Below are positions 24,560-36,980 of a stretch of 64,000 nucleotides of DNA, piece by piece. How positions within the stretch are numbered: position 1 is the first letter of the stretch; each line of letters opens with the position of its first letter. The stretch comes from Macrotis lagotis (Eukaryota > Chordata > Mammalia > Peramelemorphia > Peramelidae): contig NC_133663.1 of the NCBI RefSeq assembly GCF_037893015.1, positions 140,190,553 to 140,254,552 on the forward strand. The letters are read 5' to 3'. The position numbers and the translations under genes were made by a program. The notes beneath the pieces were generated by a model, which was not told where the DNA came from, searched no databases, and worked only from the letters and a program-made list of their open reading frames with translations.

Positions 24560-25500
24560 GGATGAATAGGTAGTAAATAATAAATGTTTCCTGAATGAAA
24601 AAAAAAATTCAGCTTGTGTTTTTGTGTGGGTAATTGAAATATAATATTACAGAAGTAGAAATGGTGATGTATAAGCAAAATATTATAGAACATTAAAGAG
24701 CAATTATTTCCATTAGACAAATAGTATCTGGAGAATGACATTTGAAATAGATTTGAATAATGAATAACATTTTGGCAGTAAATATGTGATAGGGTGATGA
24801 AAATTCCATGTAGAAGCAAAATAGTACAAAGTTTACATTGTTAGAATGTCCATGCAGAAAACATGTTCTCTAAGTAAAGCTATTATATGAGTTATTATTT
24901 TTATGAGAAGATACTGTTAGAGAAATGAATTGGGATAGTTCATGAATAACCTTCAATAACATACTAATGACATTATTTTTGACAGGTAGTAATGATATAC
25001 TACAACCTTGAATAACAGTTTATTATCTAACTAAAGAATAGGCATGAAGAGAAATATGTTCTAAATTTGAATTCAGGAGCTACCTGTGTTTAAAAACATT
25101 CCAACATAGATCAGGTCCATGGACTAGTGGAAATCTCACCATTTTCTAAGTTTCAGATCCTTTGTCCTTATCTGAGCAGTGGTATCTGTAGAGTGATAAT
25201 AGTAACACCCAATACCTATCTTGCAAGATTTTTTCATCAAAATCTGTTTTAAAACTTGAGGAAGCATTCAGCTAAATTATTGAAGGTTTCAGATAAAAAA
25301 AACCAGTGCCTTAAGAAGATTGCTCTGGCAACAATGGATAGACTGAAAAGTAAAAGAGAGAAAATAGATTTTAGAAAGACCAATTAGAGGACTATTGAAA
25401 AAGGCTTGATGAAATGTGTAAAATCTTAAAACATTGTGGTAGCAGTAGAAATGAAAAAGAGAGAACAAATTCAAGAGATATTGTAGGAATGTATTTCAAC
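24560..25500 (+). mobile_element. Ancient ~1-kb repeat, diverged copy
   Basis: The clearest part is 25,310-25,490: 'gaagattgctctggcaacaa', 'agaccaattagaggactatt' and a GTGGTAGCAGTA-type end, in the order seen in the copies at 56,580 and 60,150. The left part (24,560-25,300) fits only weakly. Family name unknown to me. Confidence 0.35.
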
Positions 25501-25832
25501 AGAACTTAATCATTTGTTGACTGGAGATTGTTGGAGGGAAGATGTCATAGATAATTTGCTTAGTTGTTGTTCTGATGGAATAAGAGGATCTTACTTAAAA
25601 TGATAGGAAAGATGAAAGAATAATAAACTTATAAGACAAAAAAATTATTGACCCTTGGGACATATTGTGTTAGAGGATTTAATTATTTATGAGGTTCCTA
25701 AAGATATTTCCAACTGAGGTCTCCAAACAGTTCACAATGGCATTGGTGAACAGACTGAAATGTCTATATCATTATAGCACAAAAAAGCATTTAATGGTCT
25801 CAATAGTTAATCTCATATTATAGAAAAAATTA

Positions 25833-28800
25833 AAGGGGTACTTCCCACCAAGATGGCAAAAAGAAGACAGCCACTGTGATAGGTGCTCTCTCTTTCCCCT
25901 CAGAAATAACATGAGAGAAACCTCTTGACAGAAATGTGATCAACAAAACCCAGAAAGAGAAGCTAGGACAAGAAAACCTACCAAGAAGGTCAGTCTCAGG
26001 GGACCATGGGTGAACCAGGAAAAGAGAGTAGAGGATTAGCACTGGGGACCACAGCTGGGGGAGACTAGAGGGTCAGTCTCAGTCACAGAGACTTCAGTGA
26101 GTGGTAGATGCAAGAACCAGCTTTAGCTGTAGAGTCTTTGGACCCGGGGAGAAGAGCTACTGGATGGTGAGCTCCAGCACAGAGTCTCAGAGCACACATG
26201 GAGAACAACCAGCTGGGCCATGGACCTGAGCTTCATACTTTCAGCATAGACCTTTGTCCAGAACAAACAACAAACAACCCCCACCCCCACTCCATTCCTT
26301 CAGGTCAACAGAGTTCACTCAATTGAAAGAGATTAACTCCCTCCCCCAAGGCCAGCCCAGTCTTCAAGGTCAAATCAGACCCTGCTACTGAAGACCTCAC
26401 TGAAGAGAGAGCACCGGCACCCCCTTGTAGATGGCCCTTGGAATTACTAAGATAAATGAAATTAGCCCCTAGGATCTTCAAAAGCAAACCTCTGAGAGTC
26501 AGCTCCCCCAACACCCAACACAAGATGAAAATACACCAGAGAAAAGTAGGGCCCATGGAGAAATACTTAGAAGAGACAGATTCTAACCCAGATAGATCTA
26601 GCACTGCTGAGGAGAATATGAAGTGGTCTCCAGCCCAGAAAAACTTAAAGAAGAAATTAATAAAATCGAAAGTAAGAAAACTATTGAACTAATAAATAAA
26701 ACCAAGAGCTGGTTTTATGAAAAAACGCAATAAAATTGATAGACCTTAGGTCAATTTGATTAAAAAAAGAAAACCAAATTGCTAGTATCATAAATGAAAA
26801 AGTTGAACTCACCACCAGTGAGGAAGAAATTAAAGTAATAATTTGAAATTATTTTGCCCAACTTTTGACAATCTAATTGAAATGGATGAATATTTACAAA
26901 AATATAACTTGCCCACATTAAATGAAGAGGAGAATAAACCTATGTAACCATATCGGAGAAAAAGAAATTCAATAAGCCATTAGTGAACTTGCTAAAAAAA
27001 AAAATCTCCAGGGTCAGATGGATTCGCAAATGAATTCTATCAAACATTTAAGGAACAATTGGTTCCAATTCTATATAAACTCTCTGGAAAAACAGGTGAA
27101 GACAGAAGTTTAGCTAACTCTTTCTATGACACCAACATGGTACTGATACCCAAACCAGAAAGAGTTAAAACAGAGAAAGAAAATTATAGACTTACCTCCC
27201 TGAGGAATATAGATGCAATATTATTAAATAAAATCTTAGCAAAATGATTACAACAAGTTATCACTAGGATAAAACATTATGATTAAGTAGGATTTATCCC
27301 AGGAATGCAGGATTGGATCAATATTAGGAAAACTGTTTGTATAATTAGTTATATCAATAACACACCTATCAGAAATCACCTAATTATATCAATAGGTGCT
27401 AAAAAGCTTTTGACATAATACAACACCTATTCCGAATCAAAACACTAGAGAGTGTAGGAAGAAATGGTTTGTTCCTTAGAATAATAAGCAGTGTCTATCT
27501 GAAACCATCAACAAGCATTATATGCAAGGGAGATAGTATTAAGGCATTACCAATAACATCAGGGTTGAAACAAGGATGCCCATTGTCACTACTACTATTA
27601 AATATCATATTAGAAATGTCAACCTCAGCAATAAGAGAACAAAAAGAAATTGAAGGAATTAGAATTGGGAAGGAGGAGATAAACCTCTCACTCTTTGCAG
27701 ATGACATGATGGTTTACCTAGAGAATCCCAAAAAGTTATCTAAAAAGTTACTAGAAATAATTAGCCACTTGAGCAAAGTAGCAGGATATAAAATAAACCC
27801 TCATAAATCCTCAACATTTATATATATATATGACTAGCAAGCTATAGCAGAAAGAGCTAAAATAAAGAAATCCCTTTCAAAGTAACCTCATATGAAATAA
27901 AATACCTGGTATTCTACCTGCCAAGGAAGACTCAAAAACTTTTTGAAAACAATTACAAAACTCTTCTCTCATAAATAAAACCAGATTCAAATACCTGGGC
28001 AAACATCAACTGTTCATGAATAGGTTGAGCTAACATAATAAAAATGCTAATTCTTCTGAAATGAAACTCTTTAGTACCTAACCAATAAAAATTCAAAAAA
28101 AATACTTTTAATGAGTTAGAAAAAATTGTAAGGAAATTTATATGGAGAAAGAAGTCAAGAATTTCCAGGGATTCAATGAAGAAAACATGCAAAAGAAGGT
28201 GGCTTAGCCTTACCAGATCTAAAATTATATTATAAAACACCAATCAACAAAACTGTCTCGTATTGGGTAGGAAACAGAGTCATGAATCAAAGGAATAGAC
28301 TAGGTTCAATAACAGGACATGATTACAGTAATCTACTGTTTGATAAACCCAAGGAGTCCAACTATTGGGATAAAAACTCTCTCTTCAATAAAACTATTGG
28401 GAAAATAGGAAGTTAGTATGAAAGAAACTTAGATTAGACCAACACCTCACACCCTATTCTAAGATAAGATCATAAAGGATACAGGATTTAGACATAACAA
28501 AACAATGCTATAAGTGAACTAGAAGATAAAGGAGTAGTTTACTGTCATATTTATGGAAAAGGAAACAGTTTATGACCAAGCAAGTGATGGAGAACATCAT
28601 TAACAATAGATATTTTTATTACAATAAATTAATAAGCTTTTGCACAGACAAAACCACTGTAACCAAGATCAAATGGAATGTAGTAAAGTGGGAAACAATT
28701 TTTAAAACTAATATTTCTGACAAAGGACTGATTTCTAAAATATACAGAGAACTGAGTCAAATTTTTTAAACAAACAAGTGACTCCCCAATTGACAAATGG

Positions 28801-29785
28801 TCATAGGATATGCAAAGGCAATTTACAGCTGAGGAAATCAAAGCAATCCATAGTCATATTAAAAATTGATCTAAATCATTACTTATTAGAGAAATGCAAA
28901 TTATAGCATCTCTGAGATACCACCTCACATTTCTCAGACTGACCAATATGACAGAAAAGTCAATGATCTTTGTTGGAAGGGATGTGGGAAATATGGGACA
29001 CTAGTATATTGCTGGTGGAACTGTGAACTCATCCAACCTTTCTGGAGAGCAATTTGGGATTATGCTCAAAGGGAAACAAAAATGTGCATACCGTTTGACC
29101 CAGTAATACCACTACTATACCCTAAAGAGATTATGAAAAAGGGTAAAAAGATTAATTGTCCAAACATATTTATAGAGGCCCTGTTTTTGGTGGCAAAAAA
29201 TTGGAACTTAAATGAAAGTCCTTCAATTGAGGAATAGCTTAACAAACTGTGGTATATGTAAGTCATGGAACATTATTTTTCTATTAGAAACCAGGAGGGA
29301 TGGAAGCCTGGAAGGGTTAGCATGAAGTGATTCTGAGCAAGATGAACAGAGAAAAACACTGTACACCCTAACAGTAGAATGAGGGTGATGATCAACCTTG
29401 ATGGACTTGCTCATCCCTTTAGTACAGCAACCAGGGACAATTTTGGCCTATCCGCAATAGAGAATGCCATCTGTATCCAGGGAAAGAATTATGGACTTTG
29501 AATAAAAACCAAAGACTATTGTTGTCAGATTAGAAAAAAAAAGTTATATTATTATGCAATTTTAATATCTCATACTTTATTTTTCTTCCTTAAGGATATG
29601 ATTTCTCTGTCATCATATTCAGCTAAGATCAATGTATAACATGGAACCATTGTATTGACTAAAAGAATGCCTTCTGTGGGGGGTGGGGGGGAGGGAAATA
29701 AGAAAGGGGTAAAATTTGTAAAACTCAAAATAAATAAAAATCTTTCTTACAAAAAATAAAAAAAAAAAAACAAAAAAAGACTTAG
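25833..29785 (+). mobile_element. L1-B: LINE-1 with large internal deletion
   Basis: The 5' end ('acttcccaccaagatggcaa') and 5' UTR are present, followed by the start of ORF1 (MKIHQRKVGPMEKYLEETD at 26,525). Near 26,650 the sequence jumps from ORF1 about codon 46 straight into the middle of ORF2 (the region coding INKTKSWFYEK). Compared with L1-C about 2.9 kb is missing: most of ORF1, the spacer and the endonuclease. The reverse transcriptase, C-terminal part and 3' UTR follow, ending in a G-rich tract and an A-rich tail at about 29,745-29,780. ORF2 is broken by many stops and shifts. Confidence 0.88.
27469..27837 (+). pseudogene. L1-B reverse-transcriptase core, open 122 codons
   Basis: The longest surviving piece of L1-B ORF2. 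It holds the KQGCPLS motif (residues 35-41) and the catalytic FADD box (residues 76-79, bases 27,694-27,705), followed by VYLENPKK and AGYKINPHKS. These are the conserved blocks around the polymerase active site of the L1 enzyme that copies RNA into DNA at the target. It is closed by stops on both sides, so it is a fragment. Confidence 0.9.
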
Positions 29786-29787
29786 GG

Positions 29788-29905
29788 AAGATTTTCATTA
29801 TTGTAGGAATATCCATCTACTAAAATTTACCAATAGTCTAACTCCAAATTCTGACAATTCTCTGAGCATATATAATATGCCCTAGACATATGAGGCCATG
29901 TTGGA
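29788..29905 (+). repeat. 118-base direct repeat, copy 1
   Basis: 'gattttcattattgtaggaa', 'tatccatctactaaaattta', 'ccaatagtctaactcc' and 'agcatatataatatgcccta' match 30,858-30,975 with few differences. It starts directly after the A-rich tail of L1-B. Not a repeat family I know. Confidence 0.85.
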
Positions 29906-30299
29906 AGGAGGAAGAAGGGAAGAACAAGAAAGTTGTAACTGCCTTAGGGCCTATTCCCCCAAAATCAAACCTTTTCTTTTTGGAAGCTGCCCACAAATTA
30001 TTTTGTGGTTTCCATTTCGAATTCCAAATCATTCCCCATGTTCATAGAGCACATTACACTTTTATCTGTGTCCATGGATTCAATTAGAATAGCAAAGAAT
30101 TTTCTACCATTATTATGTTTCTTCTCAGACTATATAGAGATGGCTATAGACAATAGTATTATTTGTTCATAAATTTACTCTAGAAACAACTTACAGTACA
30201 CAATATTGTGCCTTTAAAATTTTGTTGTTTGATTTTCTCCAAAATAATTAATGCATTCCCTGAAGCACTTTTCCTAATCTAGGTTCATTAGATCATTAA
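29906..30299. other. Unrecognised DNA between direct repeats
   Basis: No gene or known repeat recognised. Confidence 0.35.
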
Positions 30300-30520
30300 T
30301 CTTAATAACAATAATAAAAGCAAACTTTCTTATATAATTTTGAGATTTTCAAAACATATATTATCTCACTTGATTAGATAGAATAAAACTGAGGTGTATT
30401 TGTTGTTATGCATATTTTAGAATGAGGGAAACTGAGATATCAGAAAGATATCATTCTTATACTTCAGTCTCTTAAGTAGCAAGTGAAATTTGTCAATTTT
30501 GAGACCAGTTCTTCATATTC
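30300..30520 (-). mobile_element. MIR-like CORE-SINE relic
   Basis: Plus-strand phrases 'attttgagattttcaaaaca', 'atattatctcacttgattag' and 'gaatgagggaaactgagata' fit the reverse complement of the same MIR-type family as at 11,625 and 61,200. Strongly diverged. Confidence 0.45.
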
Positions 30521-30857
30521 CCCTTGATCTCATAATCTTCCATCACTTCTAGAAGTTTTCCTAATGATTAATCCATCTTTTCTCTGTCTCTCATTCTCTG
30601 TCTCCCTCTGTCTTTCTCATTATTTCTTAGGATCTCTCTCTTTCCCACCCCCTGTTGTTCATGAATACTTCACTATTCCCTACATTCTCAAGAACAATGT
30701 ATTTAGCTCATTTATCTTACCTTAACCTACCATTCTATTTCTGTTCTATTATTAGACAATCTTCTTGAAAAGTTTTATTTTTCTATTTTCTCCATTTCTC
30801 CAATACTCTCAAACCCCAAGGGAGTAACTATTTACTGTCATACTTTAAAAAAGAATG

Positions 30858-30975
30858 AGGGAATATTTTCATTATTGCAGGAATATCCATCTAGTAATAT
30901 CTACCAATAGTCCAATTCTCTGACAATTCTCAGAGCATATATAATATCCTATTGACATATAAGGATATGTCTCAG
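30858..30975 (+). repeat. 118-base direct repeat, copy 2
   Basis: 'tattttcattattgcaggaa', 'tatccatctagtaatatcta', 'ccaatagtccaattct' and 'agcatatataatatcctatt' repeat 29,788-29,905 in the same orientation, 1,070 bases further on. Confidence 0.85.
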
Positions 30976-31465
30976 TCCTTTACCCATCATTTGATGGAAA
31001 TTGAAATTGGAGGAGAGATACCCCCAACACAGGGTCTCTTCAATCATATTGACAAGCATATTAGGTAAATATAAATCTGTCTCTTTATCTTCATATATAT
31101 GAAAGATATTTGTACTGCATTTGTGGTGCCAATTTAATCTTAGTCACAGAAATTGCCTCCAAAAATTTATAAAAGACTCCCATTGTTTAACACAATATAA
31201 GCTCTTTTATTCTTTTTTTGATATTTTATTTTTCTAAATACATGTTATGAAAATTTTTCAACATCCATCCATATGCATATGCATCTTTTTAAGTAAGAAA
31301 ATTTCCTTTCACTCTCCCTTTCCATCCCCACCCCTCAGCAGCAGAGAATCAGGTGAATATAGTACATACAAACTTGTGCTTAACATGTTTATAGATTAGT
31401 CATTCAATATGAGAAATTGACATTGAGGGAAATAAATGCATAAGATAATGTTTTTTAAATGTAGT

Positions 31466-31640
31466 ATTCAGGGGCAGCTAAGTGGCACAAGGGCAGCTAG
31501 GTGGCACAATGGATGGAGCATCTGTCTTCAAGTCAGGAATACCTGAGTTAAAATTTGGCCCCAGACACTTAATAATTGCCTAGCTGTGTGACCTTGGGCT
31601 AACCACTTAACCCCATTGCCTTAAATAAATATTTTTTTTA
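31466..31640 (+). mobile_element. CORE-SINE with doubled 5' head
   Basis: Flanked by AAATGTAGT (31,457-31,465 and 31,641-31,649). The first twenty bases of the SINE occur twice: GGGGCAGCTAAGTGGCACAA at 31,471-31,490, then GGGCAGCTAGGTGGCACAATGG from 31,491. The rest is an ordinary CORE-SINE through 'ttaaccccattgcctt'. Confidence 0.9.
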
Positions 31641-32896
31641 AAATGTAGTGCTGATCAGATGCTAAAGATTTTTTGTTTGTTTTATTTTGTTTTGTTTTTC
31701 TTCCTCTTGATGGGGATAGCATTGTCCATAGTCAATGTAATAGGTTGTCCTAGCTCTCTGAACTGCTGAGAGGAGCTGCATCCATCAAGTTTGATCAACT
31801 CACAATGATGTTGTTAATGTGTGGAATATTCTCTTGGTTCTACTCCCTTCACTCCCCATCAGATCGCATAAGTCATTCCATGCTTCTCTAAAGTCCAGTC
31901 AATTATGGCTTATTATAGAACAATCCTTAACACTCATATGTATAACTTGTTCAACAATTCCCCAATTGATAGGCATCCTCTCAATTTCCAGCTTTTTGCC
32001 ACTATAAAAAGGGCTGCTCTGAATATTTTGAAAGATGTGAGACTTTTCTCATTTTTATGATTTCTTCTGGATAGAGGCATAGTATTGGAATTGCTGGGTC
32101 AAAGGATTTAATCAGTTTAATTGCTCTTTGGCCATAGGTCCAATTTTCTCTCCAGAATGGTTGGATCCATTCATAGCTCCACCAGCAATACATTAATATC
32201 CCAATCTTTCCAACAAATCTCCAGAATTGATCATTTTTCCTTTTCTGTCAACTTAGTCAATCTGATAGGAGTGAGATGATACCTCTTGTTGTTCTAATTT
32301 GTATTTATCTAATCCATAATGAATTGGAACATTTTTTTCCAAATGATTATATAGACTTTTAAATTCATCATTTGAAAACTGTTCATATCCTTTGACCCAT
32401 TATTAATTGGGGAATGACTTATAGCTTTATAAATTTGATGCAATTCTCTTTATATTTTAATATGAGAACTTCATCAGAAACCCTAGGTGTGAAACTTGTT
32501 TCCCAACTTTCTGTTTTCTATCTAATTATAACAGTAATTGATTTTATTAGTGCAATTTCTTAAAAATTTAATACAGTAAGAATCTTCCATTTTGTACTTT
32601 GCAATGTACCTATTTCTTACTTGGTCATAAATTTCTTCCTTTCCCATAGATCTGAGTATTTCTTCATCTATTAATTTATCTATATTGTATTTATCCTGTA
32701 TCCTCTACAAATATTTATCCTGTACTCATTTGGCTCTTATTTTGGTATAATGTGGGATATTTGGGTCTATGCTAGTTTTTGCCATACTGTTTCCAATTTT
32801 CCCAACAAATTGGATCAAAAAGTATTTTCTTATCCCAGAAGCTAATGTCTTTGGGTTTTTTAAACTGTAGATTCCTGTAGTCCTTTACTACTGTTT

Positions 32897-33048
32897 TTTT
32901 TTTTTTAGATTTTTCAAGGCAATGGGGTTAAGTGGCTTGCCCAAGGCCACACAGCTAGGTAATTATTAAGTGTCTGAGACCGAATTTGAATCCAGGTACT
33001 CCTGACTCCAAGGCGGGTGTTCTATCCACTGCACCACCTAGCTGCCCC
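32897..33048 (-). mobile_element. CORE-SINE inside L1-E
   Basis: Reverse-complement CORE-SINE: T-run, 'caatggggttaagtggcttg', 'cacacagctaggtaattatt', 'gcaccacctagctgcccc'. The 12-bp TTACTACTGTTT at 32,885-32,896 and 33,049-33,060 is a perfect target duplication within L1-E. Confidence 0.95.
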
Positions 33049-33569
33049 TTACTACTGTTTCTTTTGATGCTAACCTGATCCATTGATCCATTGCTCTATT
33101 TCTTAAATAGAATCAGTCAGTTTTGATGACTGCAGCTTTATTGTAGTTTTGGATATGGTAGAGCTAGGTCATCTTTCTTTACATTTTTATCAGTTCCCTT
33201 GCTATTCTTGACCTTTTGTTTCTATTTTTCCTAACTCAGTATAATAATTATTTGGAAGTTTGATTGGTAGAGAACTGAATACATAATTTAATTGGGTAAG
33301 AATTCTCATTTTTATTTTATTACCTTGACCTAATTATGAGCAATTAATACTTTTTCAGTTCTTTAGATCTGACTTTATTTGGGGGGGGATGTGCTTTATA
33401 ATTGTATTTATACAGTTTATGTGTTTGCTTTGGGAGATAGTTTCTCAAGTGTTTAATGTTGTCTGAATATTCTTTAAATGGAATTTCTCTTTCAATCCTT
33501 TGCTCTTGTGGAATTCTTTTTATAATTGAATCATTCTTTTCTTTCTCTTATCCAAACCAAAAAAATTAT

Positions 33570-34020
33570 CATTTATTGCCTGAAATGCATTGTAGTCTCC
33601 TAGATCTCCTCCATAATTTCAGTGTATGCCCTCTTTGCCAGAAATTTCCTCCACAAAGTCGTCAAAATTATTTTCCTATGGTAAGGATTCAAGCCTTTCA
33701 GATTCTTTGTAAGTATTCTGAGATACTCTATAAATCCCTCAATATGTCAATTAAAACCTTTTACAATGTGACCTTATCTTTCCAGACATTTAATTTTGTT
33801 CCTTTTTATTGAACTATACATTACATTTAGAATTGACTATTAGCTATTTTCTGAATTTGATATCCCTTCTCCTTTCTTTTCTCTATTGTTGATCCCACTC
33901 TAATTCCTAGAATCAATCTCCCTCATATCTACCTCTTCAAATGAATGCCTTCATTCATGTTTCAAATCAAGTACCAATGCTTCTGAGAGATTTCTTCTCC
34001 CCTTAGTTTTTATTGATTTT
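33570..34020 (+). mobile_element. L2 relic
   Basis: The order 'attaaaaccttttacaatgt', 'gaccttatctttccagacat', then 'cttcaaatgaatgccttcat' and 'caagtaccaatgcttctgag' followed by 'agatttcttctcccc' matches the L2 C-terminal coding part. The portion before 33,740 is a weaker match. Confidence 0.5.
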
Positions 34021-34045
34021 TTAAAAAATAATATATCTGCTTTTA

Positions 34046-36743
34046 TAGGGTGGAGCCAAGATATGGCATGAAGACAGAATTTCCCAGAAACTCCTTCCCC
34101 TCAAAACTCCAAAAGCCATGAAATTATGACTCTAGCCAAAATTTGGAGGGATAGAACCCACAGAAAAGCTGATGAACATACATTTTTCCAGTCCAAGATA
34201 ACTTTGAATTTCCATGGGAAAGGTGTGTTTCCCCAGGACCAGGAGTTGGAATAAAGCCTCAGATGCAGCTCAGCCCAGCCCAGTGCAGCCCAGGTATCAC
34301 TGGGAACAGCTTGAAGAGGTGATGAGAGAACTCTGCTACACCACAAGGAATGTGGAGTGAGGAGTACCAGCTGTAGAACCTTTAGTGAGAATGGAGGAAA
34401 CCAGCCTGCACCTCCAGAGCACATTCCACAGACCATAAAGGGGTAGGGGAAGATTGCAGAAATTTCTCTGCTCTCCCTGGGGCAGGACTCAGTTTCTTGT
34501 CTGCACTCAGATCCAGGTTGTAGTTTGGCCTTCCATACTAAGATATAAGGGATCCTCCTCACAGTCCCAGGGCAGAAGGGACTGTCTGTGATCAACTACA
34601 TATCAAAGCACAGGCAAGAGAGTATAAGATGTTGGAAGAATAAAGGTCCCAGTGGGGTGTCCCAAAAAACCTCAAAGTCTTAGAAGTCCTGTAAATTAAT
34701 CTTGAGCTGAGGAAATGAGTAAAAAACAGAAAAAGAAGGATCTGACCATAGAAAATTACTTTGGTCCCACAGAAGATCAAAACACACTTAGATGATGACA
34801 AAATCAAAGCTTTTGTATACAAAACCTCCAAGAGAAATAGAAAATGGGCACAGACTATGGATGAGCTCCAAAAGACTTTGAAAAGTAATTAAGGGAGGTG
34901 GAGGAAAAATTGGGAGGAGAAATTAGAGTGATGCAGAAAAATCATGAAAACCAAATCAGCAGCTTGATAAAAGAAATACAAAAAATGCTGAAGAAAATAA
35001 AATGTTTAAAACTAGTTTTGGCCAAATGGAAAAGGTAAAGCAAAAGACATATGAGGAGAATGATTTAAAAAAACAGAATTGATCAGCTGGAAAAGGAGAT
35101 AAAAATAATCTTTGAAGAAAAATAAATCCTTCAAATACAGAATGGAACTAAAGGAAGCTGATGACTTTGTGAGAAATCAGGAAGAAATAAAACTCTTTCA
35201 AAAAAGCCAAAAATTAGAAGAAAATTTGAAATATCTCATTGGAAAAGCAATTGACCTCAAAAACAGATCCAGAAGAAATAATTTAATAATTACGGGGCTA
35301 CTTGTAAGTCAAGACCAGGAAAAAGGCCAATTTCATTTTTGAAGAAATAATACAGCAAAATTGTCCTGAGATCCTAGAAGCAGAGGGGAAAATAGAAATT
35401 GAGGGAATTCACTAGTCACCTCCTCAAAGAGATCCAAAATTAAAAAAAAACTTCCAGGAATATTATAACAAAATTGCAAGTTCTCAAGTCTAAGAGAAAA
35501 TACTAAAAGCTTCCAAAAACAAAAAAAAATTCAAATACTGTGGCTCCATAGTCAGGATTGCACAGGATCTGAGAGCATTTATATTAGGGGTTTGTAGGGA
35601 TTGGGATTAGAATATGATATTCTGGAAGGCAAAAGATCTTGATTTACAGCCAAGGAGCAACTACCCAGCAAAACTGAACATCCTCTTTCAGGGCAAAAGA
35701 TGGACTTTCAATGAAACAGGGGACTTTCAAACATTCCTATTGAAACAACCAGAGTTGAACAGAAAGTTTTATCTTTAAGTACAGGAATCTGGTGAACCAT
35801 AGAGGGGGTGGATGAGAAGGACCAATTATGAGGAACTTAATGATATTTAACTGTTTGCATTCCTGCATGAGAAGAAGATACTGATAACTCATATGAACTT
35901 TCTCAATTATAAGAGCTGTTAGAAGGAGCATATATAGACTGGGCACAGGATGGAGTTAGAATCTAATGGTATAATATAGTAAAAAGATGGAGTCAATGGG
36001 TGACAAAGGGAAGTACTGGGAGGAAGAGAAAGGAGAGAAAGAAGCACTTAAGTTATTTCACATAGGAGTAAAGAGGAAGCTTTTTCAATGGAGTGGAATG
36101 GGGGAAGGCAAGGCGGAATGGGTGAGCCTTCATTCTCATCAGAAATGGCTCAAAAAGCAAATAACATACACACTTAATAGGGTGAGGAAATCTATCTTAC
36201 CCTAAAGAAAAATGATAAGAAAGGGATGGGATGAGGGGGAATGGGGGGAAGGATGGGGAGAATAGGTGATAGAAGAGAGGGAAGATTATGGGAGAGTACT
36301 CAGATACAATACACTTTTGGACAGGGACAGGATAAAAGGAGATAGAGAATAGAATAAATGAGAGTTGGGAAGAATAGAATAGAGTGAAATAGAGCTAGCA
36401 ATAGGAACTGTGGGAAAAATATTGAAGCAACTTTTCTGGTGGACCTATGGTAAAGAAAGCAACTCAACCCAGAGATGGAGCCAATGGAATCTGAACATAG
36501 ACTGAAGTACATTTTTTTTTCTCTCTCTCACTATTCTTGAGGTTTCTCATCTTCTTGGGGGGAGAGGATTTTATGTTTAATCTTACAACAAAATTATTAT
36601 AATAATATAAAATAAATAACAAAAATAAAGAAAAATGTACAACTCAAAAGCTTACAAAATAATGCATGTTGAAAACTATCATTGCATGTATTTGGAAAAT
36701 TAATTTTTTAAAAATTTAAAAAATGAAATTATAAGTTGGGTCT
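34046..36743 (+). mobile_element. HAL1-H: complete half-L1
   Basis: The element opens with 'gggtggagccaagatatggc', has a GC-richer 5' UTR to about 34,860, one L1-type ORF1 to the stop at 35,776-35,778, then about 950 bases of 3' sequence without ORF2. It ends in AT-rich sequence near 36,740. Similar 20-base flanks (around 34,024-34,044 and 36,745-36,766, sharing ATATATCTG-TTTT) suggest an imperfect target duplication. The length of 2.7 kb and the lack of ORF2 fit the HAL1 class, which is thought to move with enzymes of full L1s. A deleted relative lies at 54,917-56,285. Confidence 0.82.
34866..35778 (+). pseudogene. HAL1-H ORF1 remnant
   Basis: The clearest block is 35,112-35,340, which encodes a lysine/glutamate-rich coiled coil and then LKNRSRRNNLIITGLL, the start of the L1 ORF1 RNA-recognition domain (L1-C has LENKSRRDNLKIIGF). 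The C-terminal domain ends in a WTFNETGDFQ-like block and PELNRKF just before the stop at 35,776. Several stops and shifts break the frame. As in other L1 relatives, the intact protein would bind its own RNA. Confidence 0.75.
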
Positions 36744-36774
36744 AAAAAAATCATATATCTGTTTTTGGTTGCAC

Positions 36775-36980
36775 ACCAGAAGTTCTTACATTATTTTCGT
36801 GTTAGGGACTCCTAGGTAGTGTGATGAGCCTATTCATGAATCCTTTTTAAGAAAAATGTTCATAAATGTATAAAATAGAACACATAGAATTACAAAGAAA
36901 ACCGATTATATTAGTTATCAAATTATTTCTTTAAATTTAACAGACCCCATTTTAAGAATCCCTGTAACATTACCCTAAAG
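36775..36980. mobile_element. Possible ancient hAT-like DNA element
   Basis: The left end 'agaagttcttacattatttt' with 'gttagggactcc' and the right end 'cagaccccattttaagaatc' with 'cctg' resemble the inverted ends of an old mammalian DNA element (CAGGGGTTCTTAACCTGGGGTCC-type, from memory). The centre 'aaaatagaacacatagaatt' fits as well. Divergence is high. Confidence 0.4.

Larger units (their letters stand above)
31205..33520 (-). mobile_element. L1-E: old 5'-truncated L1 with nested SINEs
   Basis: On the minus strand this covers ORF2 from shortly after the polymerase core to the 3' end. The match to L1-C is clear at 'gaattgctgggtcaaaggat' (32,088), 'tctctccagaatggttggat' (32,147) and 'tgcagctttattgtagtttt' (33,131). 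It is more diverged than L1-C and interrupted by two SINEs in opposite orientations. The 3' end differs from L1-C and L1-D and resembles L1-F (50,915), so there are at least two L1 subfamilies here. Confidence 0.75.

Noticed and set aside
34101-34595. 164-codon antisense open frame
   Set aside because: It lies antisense in the GC-richer 5' UTR of HAL1-H, has no recognised motif and no conserved counterpart in HAL1-I. Chance opening is likely.
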